Positions 23,360 to 35,584 are shown, numbered from the stretch's first letter. The stretch is 64,000 nt of DNA from Sparassis latifolia (GCA_018466975.1 CM031562.1:620001-684000), one strand, 5' to 3'. Notes: generated by a model from the sequence alone, not told the origin. Numbers and translations: made by a program.

Positions 23360-25107
23360 ATGCTGAGTCGCGGTCTATCTCGAGCCACTTTCTCAAAATC
23401 ACGACTCGCCCTTCCTTCCCGTACTTTCGTTCTTCAGAGGCGACTACTTTGCAAACCTCCAGATCAGACTAAAATTGATGTCGCCGGGCACAAGTCCTTA
23501 TCCGAGGGCGATACGTCGACCGACGCTGTCGAGAACGTCGAGCTGACCTTCGTCGAAGAGCCGCTCGGTCTACGAGCAGACCAGGGATTCGGGTACCTGC
23601 AGGTCGATTTTGGCCAGAGGATTGGTCCCGGCGATCGGTACGAGGTCCTTAGAAAGCTGGGTTGGGGCATGAACGTTCGTCGTGCTCATGTTTCAAGCGA
23701 AAGGCTTCTTAACCGCTCGTTCGCATAGGCTAGTGTATGGCTCGCGCGAGATCATGAGTGCGCTGTGTTCCTCTGCACATTTCCACGGGCTTTCTCATCT
23801 TTCGCATCTCAGGGAGGAGTGCTACGTGGCTATTAAAGCACTCAAAGGCATGGCCACCGACATCCACTTTCAAGGATATATGCAAGAGCTCCCTATCATG
23901 GAATGCGTCACGGAACACATCCAACAGTCCGGTCGACCAGCGTACTGCGCCACACTCCGCTCTCACTTCATCCATCACGGCAAACCTAACGATGGCGAAC
24001 ATCTATGTCTAGTCATGGACGTGCTGGCCGGCGATATTGAGGCTCTTCAGACGGAGTCGAAGGCGTTCCCTGTCCCGTTAGCGAAGCGTATTTTACGCGA
24101 CACGCTTCGTGGCCTGGCGCAGCTGCATGCCTCGGGTTGCGTGCACACAGGTGCGTGCGTCTTCCGGCATATCCGTGCGTTCAGACTCTTGACCTCCTGT
24201 TAGATTTGAAATCTGCGAACATTATGTGTAACCTCCCGGAAGCTACGTCTGAGGCCAACCTGCGCCTGCTGCTTGAAAGCAGTCCTTCTCGCCGACACCC
24301 ACCCGAACAAAGCTGGGACTACTTTGTCGAAGCGGCCGTATCTCAGCCTTTACCGCCGCCGTCCATAGACCAGGCTCTTTCCGCATCATTCGTCATCGGT
24401 GACTTCGGAAGTGGTAAGTGAGCGTGTAAAATACTCTGTCGATCGCATGCCGTGATACCACTCACTCCCTCGTGTTTCTAGCTCAGTTTGTTGACCATCA
24501 GGTTATATCGCATATCACTCCGGACACCTTGCGTGCACCCGAGAGTATACTGCAAGGTCCGTGGGACTCCAAAGTCGACATCTGGACCTTTGGCTGCCTG
24601 GTTTGTCCCCTGTCTTTGCATTTCGCTTTCCCGGTACTTGCTATGCTGACTCTCCCCGGGATACAGGTCTATGAGTTCATGCTTGGCATACCACTCTTTC
24701 CTCGTAAACACCCTGTGATGGAGCCCGATGTTTATCACTTGATTCAAATACTCAAGTTTACCGGCGAGGAATTTTCACCGAATCTGATCAAGACGTACAA
24801 GAATGCGCCAAATTTTCTTGACATGGAAACCGGTACGCCTGATTTCCGTGCTCCCGACGTACGATACTCATCGACGTCTCCTCTGCCGTCAGGCTACCTT
24901 GCACGCGTCCGTAAACCCGTTACTAAGGTCCATTTCTCTCTCCTTTTCAAACGAAATGCTGGAGTTCTCGCACTTCCTGAGCACGACATCGCCGGTGCGA
25001 TCGACCTTATGTCTCGGTGTTTCCGCATCGATCCCGCAGATCGGCCGACTGCGATTGAGCTGGTACGCGAGAGCCCATGGATGTTGGAGCTGGGTGATGA
25101 TTTTTGA
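23360..25107 (+). CDS. SRPK-type serine/threonine protein kinase
   Basis: Exons: 23360-23674, 23729-23757, 23813-24150, 24204-24413, 24482-24600, 24667-25107; introns of about 53-68 nt; about 483 aa. The glycine-loop area reads LRKLGWGMNASVWLA across the first junction. The catalytic Lys is in YVAIKALK, and the catalytic loop is VHTDLKSANIM, formed over the 24151-24203 intron. HTD in place of HRD is typical of the SRPK family. The magnesium loop reads VIGDFGS and the APE equivalent is LRAPE; DIWTFGCLV is helix F. A spacer inside the kinase domain (24240-24400) is also an SRPK trait. SRPKs phosphorylate Arg/Ser-repeat splicing factors; agaricomycete genomes carry many divergent copies whose substrates are unknown, so the exact role is not claimed. 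The acceptor after the 29-nt second exon is inferred. Confidence 0.85.
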
Positions 25108-25137
25108 GGCCGTGCGAAACCGACATACGAGTTTCCG

Positions 25138-25385
25138 GCACACTCAAATTTCGCCGCTAGGGAGCATCTAGCCTACAGGACCAGGATTGTGAATTGGGAT
25201 ACCCTACTCGAGGGCCGCGAACAGGATGCTAGGCACACGAGTAAGATAAACGACAAGAAGGACGTGACCGTGCCGGGAGACGATTAGGTGGGAGCGCGAG
25301 CCCGAGTCTGCTAGGATCGCCGATACGAACGGCGGACGACTCCTATGCTCTCGGACGCACCACTCGAGAGCGTGGTTTTGACATG
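25138..25385 (+). pseudogene. Decayed fragment of the Reg1-like gene
   Basis: Matches 19588-19855 inside the Reg1-like gene collinearly: TTCGCCGCT-GGGAGCATCT, ATGCCCTACTCGAG-type block, GACGTGACCGTG, GGGAGACGA-TAGGTGGGAGC, GGATCGCCGATACGAACGGC and CACTCGAGAGCGTGG recur in order with substitutions and deletions. It is about 250 bp, has no start and no open frame. It lies 5.5 kb downstream of its source on the same strand, just after the kinase stop. Confidence 0.8.
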
Positions 25386-25389
25386 CTCC

Positions 25390-26742
25390 TTCGAGTTGCA
25401 GCGAATGAGTACTTGTATACTACGCTATCGGGATGTCGCGCAGAAATACACGCAAGAACGCGCACAACACCTGTACAGTAGAAGTTTCTTTGTCAGGTAA
25501 GTACTTGTACGGGCGTCGAAGGTATTGGCTTCTGAACAAGTACAAACAATTACCTGTCTTCCCTCTTAAGCTTACCGCATCGTTCGGACTCATTTTGGAG
25601 TCAATGGCCTATCGAAACGGCGACTTTAAAGCCTTCCCTTCGAACACTATAAGATTCCAGTCACCTCCGAATTCAAACTTTTAAGCGGATACTGTAACAC
25701 GTGATATTCCCCAGGGAACTCCCTGTTAATATACAGGGTGACTATCCGACCAGCCTGCCGGGTATAGAGCTACTCATGTCACCATTGAGCTCGGGGTGAA
25801 GGGCCAGTCAGTTATCAATGGGCATGCCCTGTCCCTGCTCATAGGAAGGATGGCCTCTTATTATTTTCATGGATTTAACCTTTCATTGATGATCTCGTGT
25901 TTCGCTGTGAGTGATGTCGCCGGCGAGCTCATCATACGCGAGTAGGTATGGTAGGTTAGCTGTTCTCGCATCTCCTAGGGCTCTGGTCTGATCGTCGTAT
26001 ACGCACTGAATCTCTGCTTCAGCCTAACATGCCTCTAGTCATCGCTAGTCTCGATTTCATCATATTGTTTCTTGCGGTCGAGTTCTGATTAGCCACAATG
26101 CAAACATAGGCAAATACACACTTCGCCTCCAAATGGCAATTGAAGTCAGATCGACCCAAATCTGATATTTTGCGATTGCCCATTATTCCTCTGTACCAGT
26201 TACTTCCACTTCTCACCTCGCAAGTTCGAATGTCCAGTCACATATATCGGATTTGGTTAGACAAGGTCACATCCACCAATCGTCCTCGCGGCGACATTGC
26301 GGTAGACCGTACCAGCAAGTAGTACCGAGAAACATATGTCCAGTTTCGACTCGGGGAGGATGCTCAGGATGTTTCTATAAGCGATATTTTGCGATGCGAT
26401 TCAAGGTGTGTTTGATTCTAAATAACTCCGAGCTAATGGTGTCGAACGCATGCTTAGAATCCCTTGGCACATGAGCGTGCATAGCGCCACGAGCGACCAG
26501 GCGATAGTACAACGGCAGTTCAAGAGAATTCTATCTCTCCAATGGTATGGACACTACGTGCTGAATATCAACGGTCGTCAAAGTGTGTTGGGCGCTGATC
26601 ATTTCTGTCGGTGGTAATCGCAGATTTTGCCTAGTGAAACAATTTGCCTTGGGTTACGATCTCATACCGAACGTGCCCCATGATGCCCACTGAAGGTGCG
26701 CGTCTTGCATCTGCCATTCAACTTGGAGGAAATGAAACGGTA
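25390..26742. other. Intergenic region without recognised features
   Basis: Only short unsupported frames (for example 25433-25684). No TIR, tandem repeat or RNA gene was recognised. Confidence 0.35.
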
Positions 26743-27560
26743 CTACTTCTTCCCAGCTTTCTTTTTACCTCCCTTTTGCCTCCCTGCACTCTTTTCCAAA
26801 TCTCGCGCTAGTTCTGTCCTCCACGTTGTTAACCCATACGCTAGCCCCGTCACATGAGCTACGTTGAGGCGATATGGTACGTCTGTGAATAGTCTCGAAT
26901 CTCCCCCCGGAAGGACCATGGAGATGATAGCGTATGCGCATCCGTACCCACCAGGATGCTTCTTGGACTCTTCATCAAACTGCAATCGATCTGCGTAGCG
27001 GCGGGCGAAGAACCCCTCATAGTCATTGTCGAGGAAGGTCTGCCAATCCCTCACGGCGGCAGACTGCAGCTCAAAGCGTCTCCGAACGGTCTTCTCCTGG
27101 GCATTGTAGACTAATTCCAGCTCAAGGAAAAAGTCCTCGTGAGCGTGTGGATGATGGCGAAGGTTTAGTGCCGCCATGAGGGCATCGAACATGGGCTGGC
27201 GGTGACGGGGTATCCAGTCGTATATGTCCGTCCACATGCCCTTCTGAATCTCCTCCAGGTCACGCCGTGTCGCTTGTCTTTCACGGCAGATGGTTTTGTG
27301 AACAGGCCAGTCTTTTTTCTGGCATTCTGAGGACTAACGCACAAATAAGTCAGTTCGTGACCAAAGTAAAATATTAAACGACCTACACAGTACTCCTTCC
27401 AGTAACACCCGCTGCACTTCTTCAATATAACTGTGGGGGACTTTCGTTTGCCGCAGCCACTGCACTCTCTGTTCGGTTCTTCAGTCCAATAGATCTTTGC
27501 CATCATTTCGGGACTGTTTAGGACCTCGTCCATCACCTCGGGGCTGACATGCGATTGCAT
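26743..27560 (-). CDS. MYND-type zinc finger protein
   Basis: Exon 1 is 27560-27387 and exon 2 is 27333-26743 (minus); the 53-nt intron is phase 0; about 254 aa. The MYND finger spans the junction: ECSGCGKRKSPTVILKKC, then SGCYWKEYC, then SSECQKKDWPVHKTIC, giving the usual C-x2-C ... C-x2-C ... C-x3-C ... H-x3-C pattern. The rest (DIYDWIPRHRQPMFDALMAALNL, LELELVYN, VRDWQTFLDNDYEGFF) resembles the C-terminal part of many agaricomycete MYND proteins of unknown function. The Lys/Gly-rich tail (KKKAGKK) is basic. MYND fingers bind short proline motifs in partner proteins. The start is the first ATG in the open frame; an additional upstream exon cannot be excluded. Confidence 0.8.
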
Positions 27561-28191
27561 CTTCAATTCCAGATATGAGGATGCGGAGGATGCGGAGACT
27601 AGGATGATGAGGTCGGCGGCGATGGTAAGGGGCTTGAGTGCATACGATCCGCTTTTGTAAGCGTTGCCCTAGATGGGACTATGGGAAATTCGATCAGCGT
27701 TCTATTCAACATCTTCATCTCGATGATATCATGCCTTAGTCGGTACGTATCTTCAGCTTGATTGAAGATATGTGAGAAGTATATGTTGCGGTTCTGGTTA
27801 ATAATTCTCCTCAGACGGATGTGCTGTAGTGGTCTGCCAAAAATCGCAAGCTTGTTCGAAAGAAAGTCTGCCATGAGTCTGTGACGACGCTCACCTTTTT
27901 ATCGTATTATTTGACGTGAAAGCTGCTGTTTCCAAGCACCATGGCTGTGGCTTTTGTAGGCTTGTAGCTGTGTCTATTGTACTATTTGTACGGAAGTATC
28001 GAGTCATGGCTATACCAATGTATATATATGTCCCTCTTTCAGGACGTGCCTGTCCCTCTCCTTCAAGATCCTGTTTTTTCGCCACGGCATGAGGACATAG
28101 ACATCTGCCGCAGTTGCCCAAGTAAATGATGACGCTGTCGACACATGTGTCACAATTACCTGACCTTCTACCATCACTACCACCACCAACG
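27561..28191. other. Divergent intergenic region between the MYND and VPS9 genes
   Basis: A minus-strand frame at 27599-27874 (91 aa, no recognised domain) could be a small gene or a 5' exon but has no independent support. TATATATAT at 28020-28028 is a candidate TATA element for the plus-strand gene, about 165 bp before its ATG. Confidence 0.3.
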
Positions 28192-30922
28192 ATGGACCCG
28201 GTGCTCGAGGCCAACCTCATCGACGGCGAGGAACATGGTCTACACGACAATCGTGACCTACATGACAGCGAGGAACACGGTCTACACGACAATCTTCACC
28301 TACACGACGGCATTGAGACCTTGCATATTGACGCCACCACTGCTGTGACTGTCGAGGACACCAACCCCTGGCGTTCATCCGCAAGTTCTGACTCGGATCC
28401 TGACCCTCACGACTTGCACACCCCGGATCCCTTACTGCTCGATACCCAAACAACACAGGGTCTCGCCTCGGAGGTTCAGCGGGAGAGACGGCCGCCTACG
28501 AACGCAGAGGTGTTGCTAGAGTTTGATCCCCTCGCGAGCCAGGAAGAGAAGGCTGCAAGGGAGGCATGGGCAAGTGCCACTCCCCATCCGCCACCACCTC
28601 CAGTACCTCCAGCGAAAGATATTTCCCCTGAAGCAGCCTTACCTTCACTGCCGTCGACATCGAGCAGGTCATCTTCGCCCATCCCCGCCTTTCCGTCTCT
28701 CGCAGCACTTGCACGGACGTTCTCCATCCCGCTGGGGCCTCGCAGGGACCGTCCACGTTCTCTGGACATGGCCACATCAGTCCCATCACCTGCGACGCTC
28801 TCATCCTTCGCTGCGCAGCAGTCCGCACCGCCAGTGCCATCGCCGATGCGGAAAGCGGTAGAGAACGAGGCGAAGGCGAACGGCAGCGCATCTGTGGCGG
28901 GGAGCGGGCGCAGCACGCCCTCGTTAGTGTCGAAGGGCAAGGACAAGGACGAAGTGCCGTTCGACTTTCAGAATTTCCTAGACCAGATGAAGCTCAAGGG
29001 CGCGGAGCCGGTCGCGAAGTACCTTCGTTCGTATGTCGGTGTTCTCCCGCGCCCTACGCTGCGTGTTTATGGCGGCTGCGCAGGTTCTTGAGCAACTTTG
29101 CGAAGCGGACGTTCACGGTGAACGACCAGATCAAGCTCATCAACGATTTTCTGAACGTTCGTGGCAGCGCTTCTTTCTCTCGGCTGTCTCGCTGATGTCT
29201 ACGTGCAGTTTATATCCGCACGCATGCATGAGTCGGAGGTCTGGCGCAATGCGAGTGATGCTGAGTTTGACAATGCCATGGAAGGCATGGAGAAGCTGGT
29301 CATGAATCGGTTGTACGACTTGTGCGTATGTCATTAACTGCTCGGTGATGCCCTCATAGAACTGCCTCACTAGCACGTTCACGCCGCAAGTCGCTCACAT
29401 GGTTCCGCCACGGCCTGTGACGGCAGACGACCTGGAGCGGGACCGCGTCCTCGCTCAGCGGATCGCGTTGTTCGGGTGGATCGAACCGAGGCACCTAGAT
29501 TTACCTGAGGGCGAGGGCAGCGAGGGCTTCTTGATGTTCGCGCAGCAGGGTACGTCAGGGTATGGATTGTGCGTGTGTATGCATTAAAACAATTGCCGAC
29601 AGAACTGCTGAAGGTTAACCACTACAAGGCGCCACGGGACAAACTGATCTGCATTCTGAACTGCTGCAAGGTCATATTTGGTCCGCCATCTGTCGTGTCG
29701 CTCACAGATTTGAGCTGACGTCGTTGTAGGTCTGATTCGGCATTTGCACAAGGAGGAGGGTGCGGATACGTTCGTGCCTATACTCATTTACGTCGTGCTC
29801 AAGGCCAACCCGCCACATCTATTGTCGAATGTCGAGTAGGTGACCTGTTTCCGGCGATATTGACGACTTCTAAATGTGTATGCAGGTTCATCAATCGCTT
29901 CCGCAACCCGGCGAAGTTACAGAGCGAAGCGGGTTATTATCTATCTAGTTTGGTCTGTGTGCGCGACTTTCTTCCTCGTTTGCGGTGCTCACGCTGTGTC
30001 AGATGGGTGCTGTCTCATTCATTGAGACAATGGACCATACGTCGCTCTCGAACATCACGCAAGAGGAATTCGAGCAGTGAGGCTGTTAATCTTAGCTGAT
30101 CCGTTCGAAGTTTGACATTACTCTAGGAACGTGGAGACGGCCATCCAGTTGCTCCCTAATAGCCCTGTTCCAACACCAGGGACTGTTACGCCACCAGTCC
30201 CGACGACACCCTCCGGAGCAGCGCTCACCACCGCGTCTCATGCGGGCGAGGAGTCGGCACAACCGCTCTCACTGCCGACACCCGCGCAAACTCTAGGTGA
30301 TGACGCGCGGAGGTTCTTGCAGAAGACGGGAGACACGATCTCGAAGCCGCTCGGCGCGATTAGCCGGATATTCAGTGAGGTGCTCGACGGCGCAGAGGAG
30401 TCGTTCACGCTCCCCAGTCCGTTTGCGCAACAGGCTGAGGGTGTGCCTCAGACACCACTCGGGGGCGAGACACAGCAGAGGAGCACGCCGTTGCAGACAC
30501 CATACAAGCCGCGTGTGCGTCGGGTGCCTTCGCCGTTGTCGTCTGCGCGCTCGTCTGTATCGTTGCAGTCAGGGTCGCCCACGCGGGAGGAAACGCCTAC
30601 ACGACAGGTGCCCTACACGAACAGGCCGCTATCATTGGGGCCGTCCCAAAGTACGGCGTTACTTCAGCCGTCGTCACCCCGACGGGATTTGCGTGGGCTT
30701 TCTCCGCATGTGTCGCGCACCCCTACTCCCAGCCTCGACCTCACGGGGATCCAGGAAGAGATCGACCGTGCGACGGAGAAGGCTGCGGTCGCTGCGCGGG
30801 AGACGCTCAGGCAGATCTTCCCGCAGACAGATCCGGAGGTTGTGGAATGGGTCTTGGAGGCCAACGAGGGGGATCTGGGGAAGAGCATCGAAGCTCTTTT
30901 GGAGATGAGCAGCGGGACGTAA
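28192..30922 (+). CDS. VPS9: Vps9: Rab5-family guanine nucleotide exchange factor with VPS9 and CUE domains
   Basis: Activates Vps21/Rab5-type GTPases on endosomes for vacuolar sorting. Nine exons: 28192-29030, 29084-29156, 29209-29321, 29374-29549, 29603-29680, 29730-29835, 29886-29952, 30003-30076, 30127-30922; all junctions keep frame; about 773 aa. The first exon is mostly disordered, with a direct repeat (EEHGLHDN twice) near the N-terminus, Pro runs, and PFDFQNFLDQMK leading into the helical bundle (FLSNFAKRTFTVNDQIKLIN). The VPS9 core has APRDKLICILNCCKVIFG, GADTFVPILIYVVLKANPP, FINRFRNP and YYLSSLMGAVSFIE, all hallmarks of the family. The C-terminal CUE domain (IFPQTDPEVVEWVLEANEGDLGKSIEALL) binds ubiquitin. 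MDPV at 28192 is preferred to the in-frame ATG at 28126. Confidence 0.93.
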
Positions 30923-31269
30923 CACCGTGTCTTGCGTCGTGGGTGCGTTCTGATGCACGGACTGCGGGGGAAGCCCTACTGTTAGGTGACGACCACTGTA
31001 TCCTATAATGTCAATATATCGGAAGGGAGGTGTGCCGATATCGCGATGGTGTCAGACAAGTGCTCGTCCATAGTGGTTTGAGCATCCAGTTTCACCGCCC
31101 AGCGTGATCTGTTGTTTCGCTCGGCGAAGTGGGGTGTCGTTCACATATGTGACCAACTCAAGGCACTAGAGATGGGCGTTCGACGTGCGCCGACATATTG
31201 GGAAGCAACGTATTGAGTTGATATCGAGACACAATGTCAGACCAATGTGAAGCAGATGCATAGTCGAAT
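30923..31269. other. Intergenic region
   Basis: 3' flank of VPS9. Nothing else recognised. Confidence 0.35.
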
Positions 31270-31472
31270 TTATGAGAAAAAGAAGGGAAACCAGAAACTG
31301 AGAGCCGTCACTACTCAACGAAAACTCGGTACTACAACCAGAATTGTGCAGTCTGTCCGAACGAGAGGCTCTGCCACAGCCGACCTATGGTTTAATGTCA
31401 GCTTGACGTTTGAGATAACTTCGCTGCGTTAAAAGCCACGGTACAACTTACCATGACCCACGACGTCAACAA

Positions 31473-31757
31473 TCAAAACCTGTATTTGATGTGGACGCCT
31501 CCGTAGGGGGCACCGTACTGGCGAGTGGGAGTAGGGCCTGCCCATTCATAGCCAACATGACCACCGACGCTGGTATTCTTTCCCACATCGCGCTCAACGG
31601 TGACGTGAGCAAATCCACCGGAGTTGGTAGCATTGACGGTGGGCGTAGCAGACCACGGAGACTTGGACTGCTGCAGGTCCTTGAAGAGCTTATCGTTGGC
31701 GGCTTCCATTAAAAAATTAGCAGGGTAACATCTCCGAATCACCGTGCACTCACACAT
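31473..31757 (-). CDS. Small glycine-rich protein SSP1-left (no signal peptide)
   Basis: Proposed exons (minus): 31757-31754 (ATGT, 4 nt) and 31702-31473, giving 77 aa starting MSANDKLFKDLQQSKSP. The intron has a GTGAGT donor, a CTAAT branch-like site and an AAG acceptor. The non-spliced alternative starts at the ATG inside the intron (MEAAND...). The C-terminal half (GGFAHVTVERDVGKNTSVGG, HVGYEWAGPTPTRQYGAPYG, GVHIKYRF) is shared with the other small proteins in both arms. Pattern: alternating Gly/aromatic residues, likely beta strands. Family unknown; a resemblance to the Gly-rich domain of attacin/diptericin-type antibacterial peptides is a memory-based impression only. A TATA-like CATATAAG lies near 31828. 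Confidence 0.65.
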   Translation of the reverse strand: MCECTVIRRCYPANFLMEAANDKLFKDLQQSKSPWSATPTVNATNSGGFAHVTVERDVGKNTSVGGHVGYEWAGPTPTRQYGAPYGGVHIKYRF

Positions 31758-32458
31758 GATATCTATAAGGTAAGCTTGACGAGGAGGAGAGAACTGTGAC
31801 TAGGAGGCTTGTACTGCAAGAGTGGTCTTATATGCGGTGCTACTGGTGCAGGCGTGGCAAAAGCGTGGCATGTGAGCTGAATTCAAAGGCTTATCAGAGT
31901 TACCTGAAGACTCGCGAACCAGATGTACCCGGTAGAAAAGGGTCCTGACGCGAGGCAATCCTTCCTCGGGAATGTCAAGGGTCCAAAGCATGGATTCGGA
32001 GCTGCACGTACCTGGCGCACTCTGGCCGCGCGGAACTGAGCGCATCACAGTCTTACAGAATCCATGGAAAGCTCTGGGAAATCAACATGTATGGCACATC
32101 TTCTTTGCAACCCCGCGTTCTTCGATCAAAGACAGGTTTCAACGTGCAACGAGCAAGCCAGGATAAGGTTCAGAAGAGACTCTAGCCCTTTGCATCGATG
32201 ACGGTAGCATAGCCATACATGTACTGCCCAGAAACAGCTTTGCTCGCCGTAGACGATCTCACAAATATTGAGTAGTCTGTGCAACCCGAACTGTATAATG
32301 CAACCAACGTGTCCAAGGGACATCGAAGAAAATATGTCTGGGAACTATGATCGCCACCTGCAACTGAGTCTTAGACATTAGAACGGATTCCAGGAGAATT
32401 CAAGACAAAGACACTAACCTGCAAGAAGGCTGATAGATCAAGGAATGTTAACAACGAC

Positions 32459-32803
32459 TCAAGCCCCTACGAACGGGGCGCCGGCGCCTGGCCGAGTGGG
32501 ATCGGCACCTCTCCACTCGTAGCCCACGTGTCCTCCAATACTCGCTCTATTATTCGGCAGCCGATAATCGACATTGACCTGAGCACGACCACCTTGATTG
32601 TTCCACTGAAGATTTGAGGTTACAGGGGGGTCACCGAAAAGCTTGAGACTCTTATCATCCCCGGACCGGTTAATAGCTTCGACGAGCATGGCGGGAGTAA
32701 GGATAATGGCAATGAGTGCAAGGACACGTAGGAAAGAAACTGACACATTATAATTAGCTTCAAAGCACGGCAAATGTCCATAATTCACGACTGACGCACC
32801 CAT
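32459..32803 (-). CDS. Small secreted protein SSP2-left, shortened by a premature stop
   Basis: Proposed exons (minus): 32803-32800 (ATGG, 4 nt) and 32739-32459. Splicing yields MVSFLRVLALIAIILTPAML, a classical signal peptide with a likely cut after VEA; the unspliced reading lacks one. About 94 aa. The mature part has LKLFGDPPV, LQWNNQGGRAQVNVDYRLP and ASIGGHVGYEWRGADPTRPG. The stop at 32459-32461 is TGA where the right-arm copy has CGA (Arg); without it the frame would run seven more codons and end NIP as in the right arm. The gene is thus either slightly truncated or in early decay. Function unknown. Confidence 0.65.
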   Translation of the reverse strand: MGASVVNYGHLPCFEANYNVSVSFLRVLALIAIILTPAMLVEAINRSGDDKSLKLFGDPPVTSNLQWNNQGGRAQVNVDYRLPNNRASIGGHVGYEWRGADPTRPGAGAPFVGA

Positions 32804-34059
32804 GGTCAACGTAAGCTGTCGGAATCCAACGAGATCGCTGGCTGCCGTATGGTCCCCAGAAGTCTCTTATACGCTTCTATAAACGCCGGCATGGTGATAA
32901 TTAATCACATTGGCTGAGGCGCGTAGTAGCTCTTGGAGGACCAGAACATCGCCGCCTGTCGTGCGGGCACACCCGAGGCATACGCCGGAGCTGTTCCCAG
33001 GAATTTCAAAGACCTGTGTAAGAAGCTCGGAAATGAATGTACCGATACGCCAGATGGTTTGTGTGTGCTGTCAGAATAGGACACTGGTTTCAAGGGAAAC
33101 GTACTGAGTGCGCTGAACCCTGAGTCCCGAATACGCTTCAAATGAACATCATACTTGGCTAAATGCACACTGTGAAAATGTTTCGTAGCACAAATTGAGC
33201 GAAGCAATTGGGGCGCTACATGCGGATACACCTGCGTGAATTCAGCGACCACACAAGAACGGAAGGAATAAACTGACATAGGACGTGCTCAGAACGGTCT
33301 GGCAACGTTGCAGGCCTAACGAGGGGACCTCATGGCAGTGTCAGTACGCCTCACATGGAGTCATCCGAAGTTGAATTGGGAGGAAACAGCTCCTGGTAAG
33401 TATGATACCTCAGAAACCAGGTTCCAGCATCTAAGCCAAATAGTTGTTTCTTCGTATGGAGAGATGTTGCGTTCCGATAGATTGGCACTGAATTCGCATG
33501 CTGTCTGTTTGATTCGAACCAATCGCTTTGACGCCCATCGACCGACTTGAGCATCGCTCTACCTCGCTGCAGCCGTAAGTTACCAGGAAGTATCTAGTGT
33601 TCGGCGTGAACTTCTGGGACAAGGTTCCAGCGCATGCATTCCGAGGTGAACACACTAGACGCACTCTGCTAGCACAGAAAGTGCATCGCAGTCTTGCTGA
33701 ATCCAGGGAAGGCCCTGGGAAGTCGCAAAGTATGGTGTATCTTCTTTGCAGACCCGCGTTATTTGATCAAGTGCAGGCCTTAACGTGCAACGAGCCAGGA
33801 GAAAGTTCAGAAGAGGCATTTTAGTCCATTGGATGACGGCAGCATGGCCATGTTAGTAGTGCCAAGGAGCGAGCTTTGCTCGTGAACAGTCTTACAGATA
33901 TCTTGCAGTTCTGTGCAACCCGAACTGTATTATGCAACCAACATGTCCAAGGGACATGGAAGAAAATATGTACCGAGCGTCTGGCAACTATGATCGCCAC
34001 CTGCAACTTTGTCTTACACGTTAGAAGTAATTTCAGTAGGACTTAAGACAAAGATACTA

Positions 34060-34321
34060 ACCCTCAGGAATGTTGATAGTTCAAGCAATATTGGGAACGA
34101 CTCGAAGTCCTGGGGCGCCGGCGTCGGCGCCCCGCGGAGTCTGATCGGCACCTCCCACCTGCCCATGGACCCCCTATTCTGCGACGCGTTGGGAATCTTG
34201 GAATTTCCGAGGATGCTGGGGGGTAAGGATAGGATTGCAAGGACGCAGAGAAAAGAAACTGATAAAAGTTCACTTCGAAACATAGCAAATGACCATCATT
34301 CGCGACTGATCACTCACCTAT
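34060..34321 (-). pseudogene. Broken SSP2 copy (start codon lost, internal deletion)
   Basis: The first-exon position reads ATAG (34321-34318) instead of ATGG, followed by the normal GTGAGT donor and, at 34258, the conserved exon 2 start (VSFLCVLAILSLPPSI). The Gly-rich domain is missing its middle and is out of frame after it. A later stretch (GACTTCGAGTCGTT) still matches the end of the intact gene. Confidence 0.75.
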
Positions 34322-35584
34322 GTTCAACGTAGCTGTCGGAATCTTTCGGAATCTAACGAGATCGCTGGTTGTTGTATGGCCCGTGAGAAGTATCTTATAC
34401 GCCTCTACAAGCGCGATGAAAACCAATTACTGCGACTAAGGTGCCCAGTGGTTCTTAGACGGCTAGAACGTCGATGTCTGTGATGCTATACATGCGGGCA
34501 CACACTGGAGCTGTTCTCAGAAGGTCTAAAAAACCTGCGTAAGAAGCTCAGGAATGAACGTACCTTAGTCTACAGCCAGACGGTTCGTGCGTGTGGTCAG
34601 AATAGGACACAGGTTTAAAGGCCGCACTGACCATGAGGAGCGCTGAACCCTGAAACCTGACCCGTAAGACCTGACACTTCGAATGAAAAATCATGGTCAG
34701 GTTAACACTTTCAGGCCATTCATAGCACGAATCGAGGGAAATAACTGGGGCGACACAAGCACGAGGCATAGGCGCTAGCCAAGTGACCGCACAAGGTCTA
34801 CACATGAAGTGCTTAGTTTTCTGACAACGTTTCAGGAGTAACGTAGGGACTCGGCCTCATCATGCAGAATGAATAACGTCAGCCACTTCATCGGCTCGTT
34901 GTGCTTCGAAATTGGAACTGTCGCCCAAAGTTAATCTGGCAAGAATCAGTGCGAAGCGACGACCGAACGATTGACCGAACGATTCCCAGGGTGGTACATC
35001 AGAGAACAGGTTCCAGCTTAGGTCCACGGAGCTCGACAAACGGTAAGTACATTCGATTTTCGGACAGAATCCGGCGCTGCTTCGAGTCATTAAGTCAGGA
35101 CAGGGTTATTTGCGGTTGTTTGATTCAGAGGCCAATAGCTTTGACGCCTATCAAGCTCCACAGTTCCAAACTTCCACCGACTTGGCCGCGAACATCGCTG
35201 CAATTCCGACGTGCAGTACCGAGCTAAGAAAGTTCAGCTTCTGTGAGTGAAGCTCTATTTATTCATCTGACGTTCCGAAGGGACTCGACGCATGTACCTC
35301 CATTAGATAGGCTTCAAGAAATCTCGTGTGTAGTTGTATGATGTGTTTTCCTCGAGGCGACCGAGTAGAGTCGTGTGCATGTAGACTCATCGAGACGGAC
35401 GGAGCATCTAGTCATCGTACCATCGGCGGCATTACTTCCTGGAATCCGTTCTCCCGCAAAGAAATTCTGCATCGTAGCTTCGGTATGTTTTGTAAACGCT
35501 GATTCCTCTCCAGTAGGTGCAACAGCTACTAAGCGGCGTTTTCCGTCTCGACTACGACAAACATTCGCCTTAGTCCGTCAGACA

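Larger units (their letters stand above)
31970..34860 (-). repeat. Tandem duplication of the SSP2 unit within the left arm
   Basis: The region 31970-33330 recurs at about 33640-34860 in the same orientation. Matching blocks include TATGGYRYATCTTCTTTGCA, CAACGTGCAACGAGC-type block, the SSP2 gene itself, and GTGCGTGTGGTCAGAATAGG-type sequence near 33060 and 34590. The second unit carries the broken SSP2 copy. Confidence 0.6.

Noticed and set aside
30297..30908. 203-aa Arg-rich open frame
   Set aside because: Shadow of the last exon of VPS9; Arg richness is the usual sign of an off-frame reading of GC-rich coding DNA.
31703..31753. Alternative unspliced start (MEAA) of the SSP1 genes
   Set aside because: Not excluded, but the 4-nt exon model has consensus donor and branch sites in both arms and mirrors the SSP2 genes, so it was preferred.
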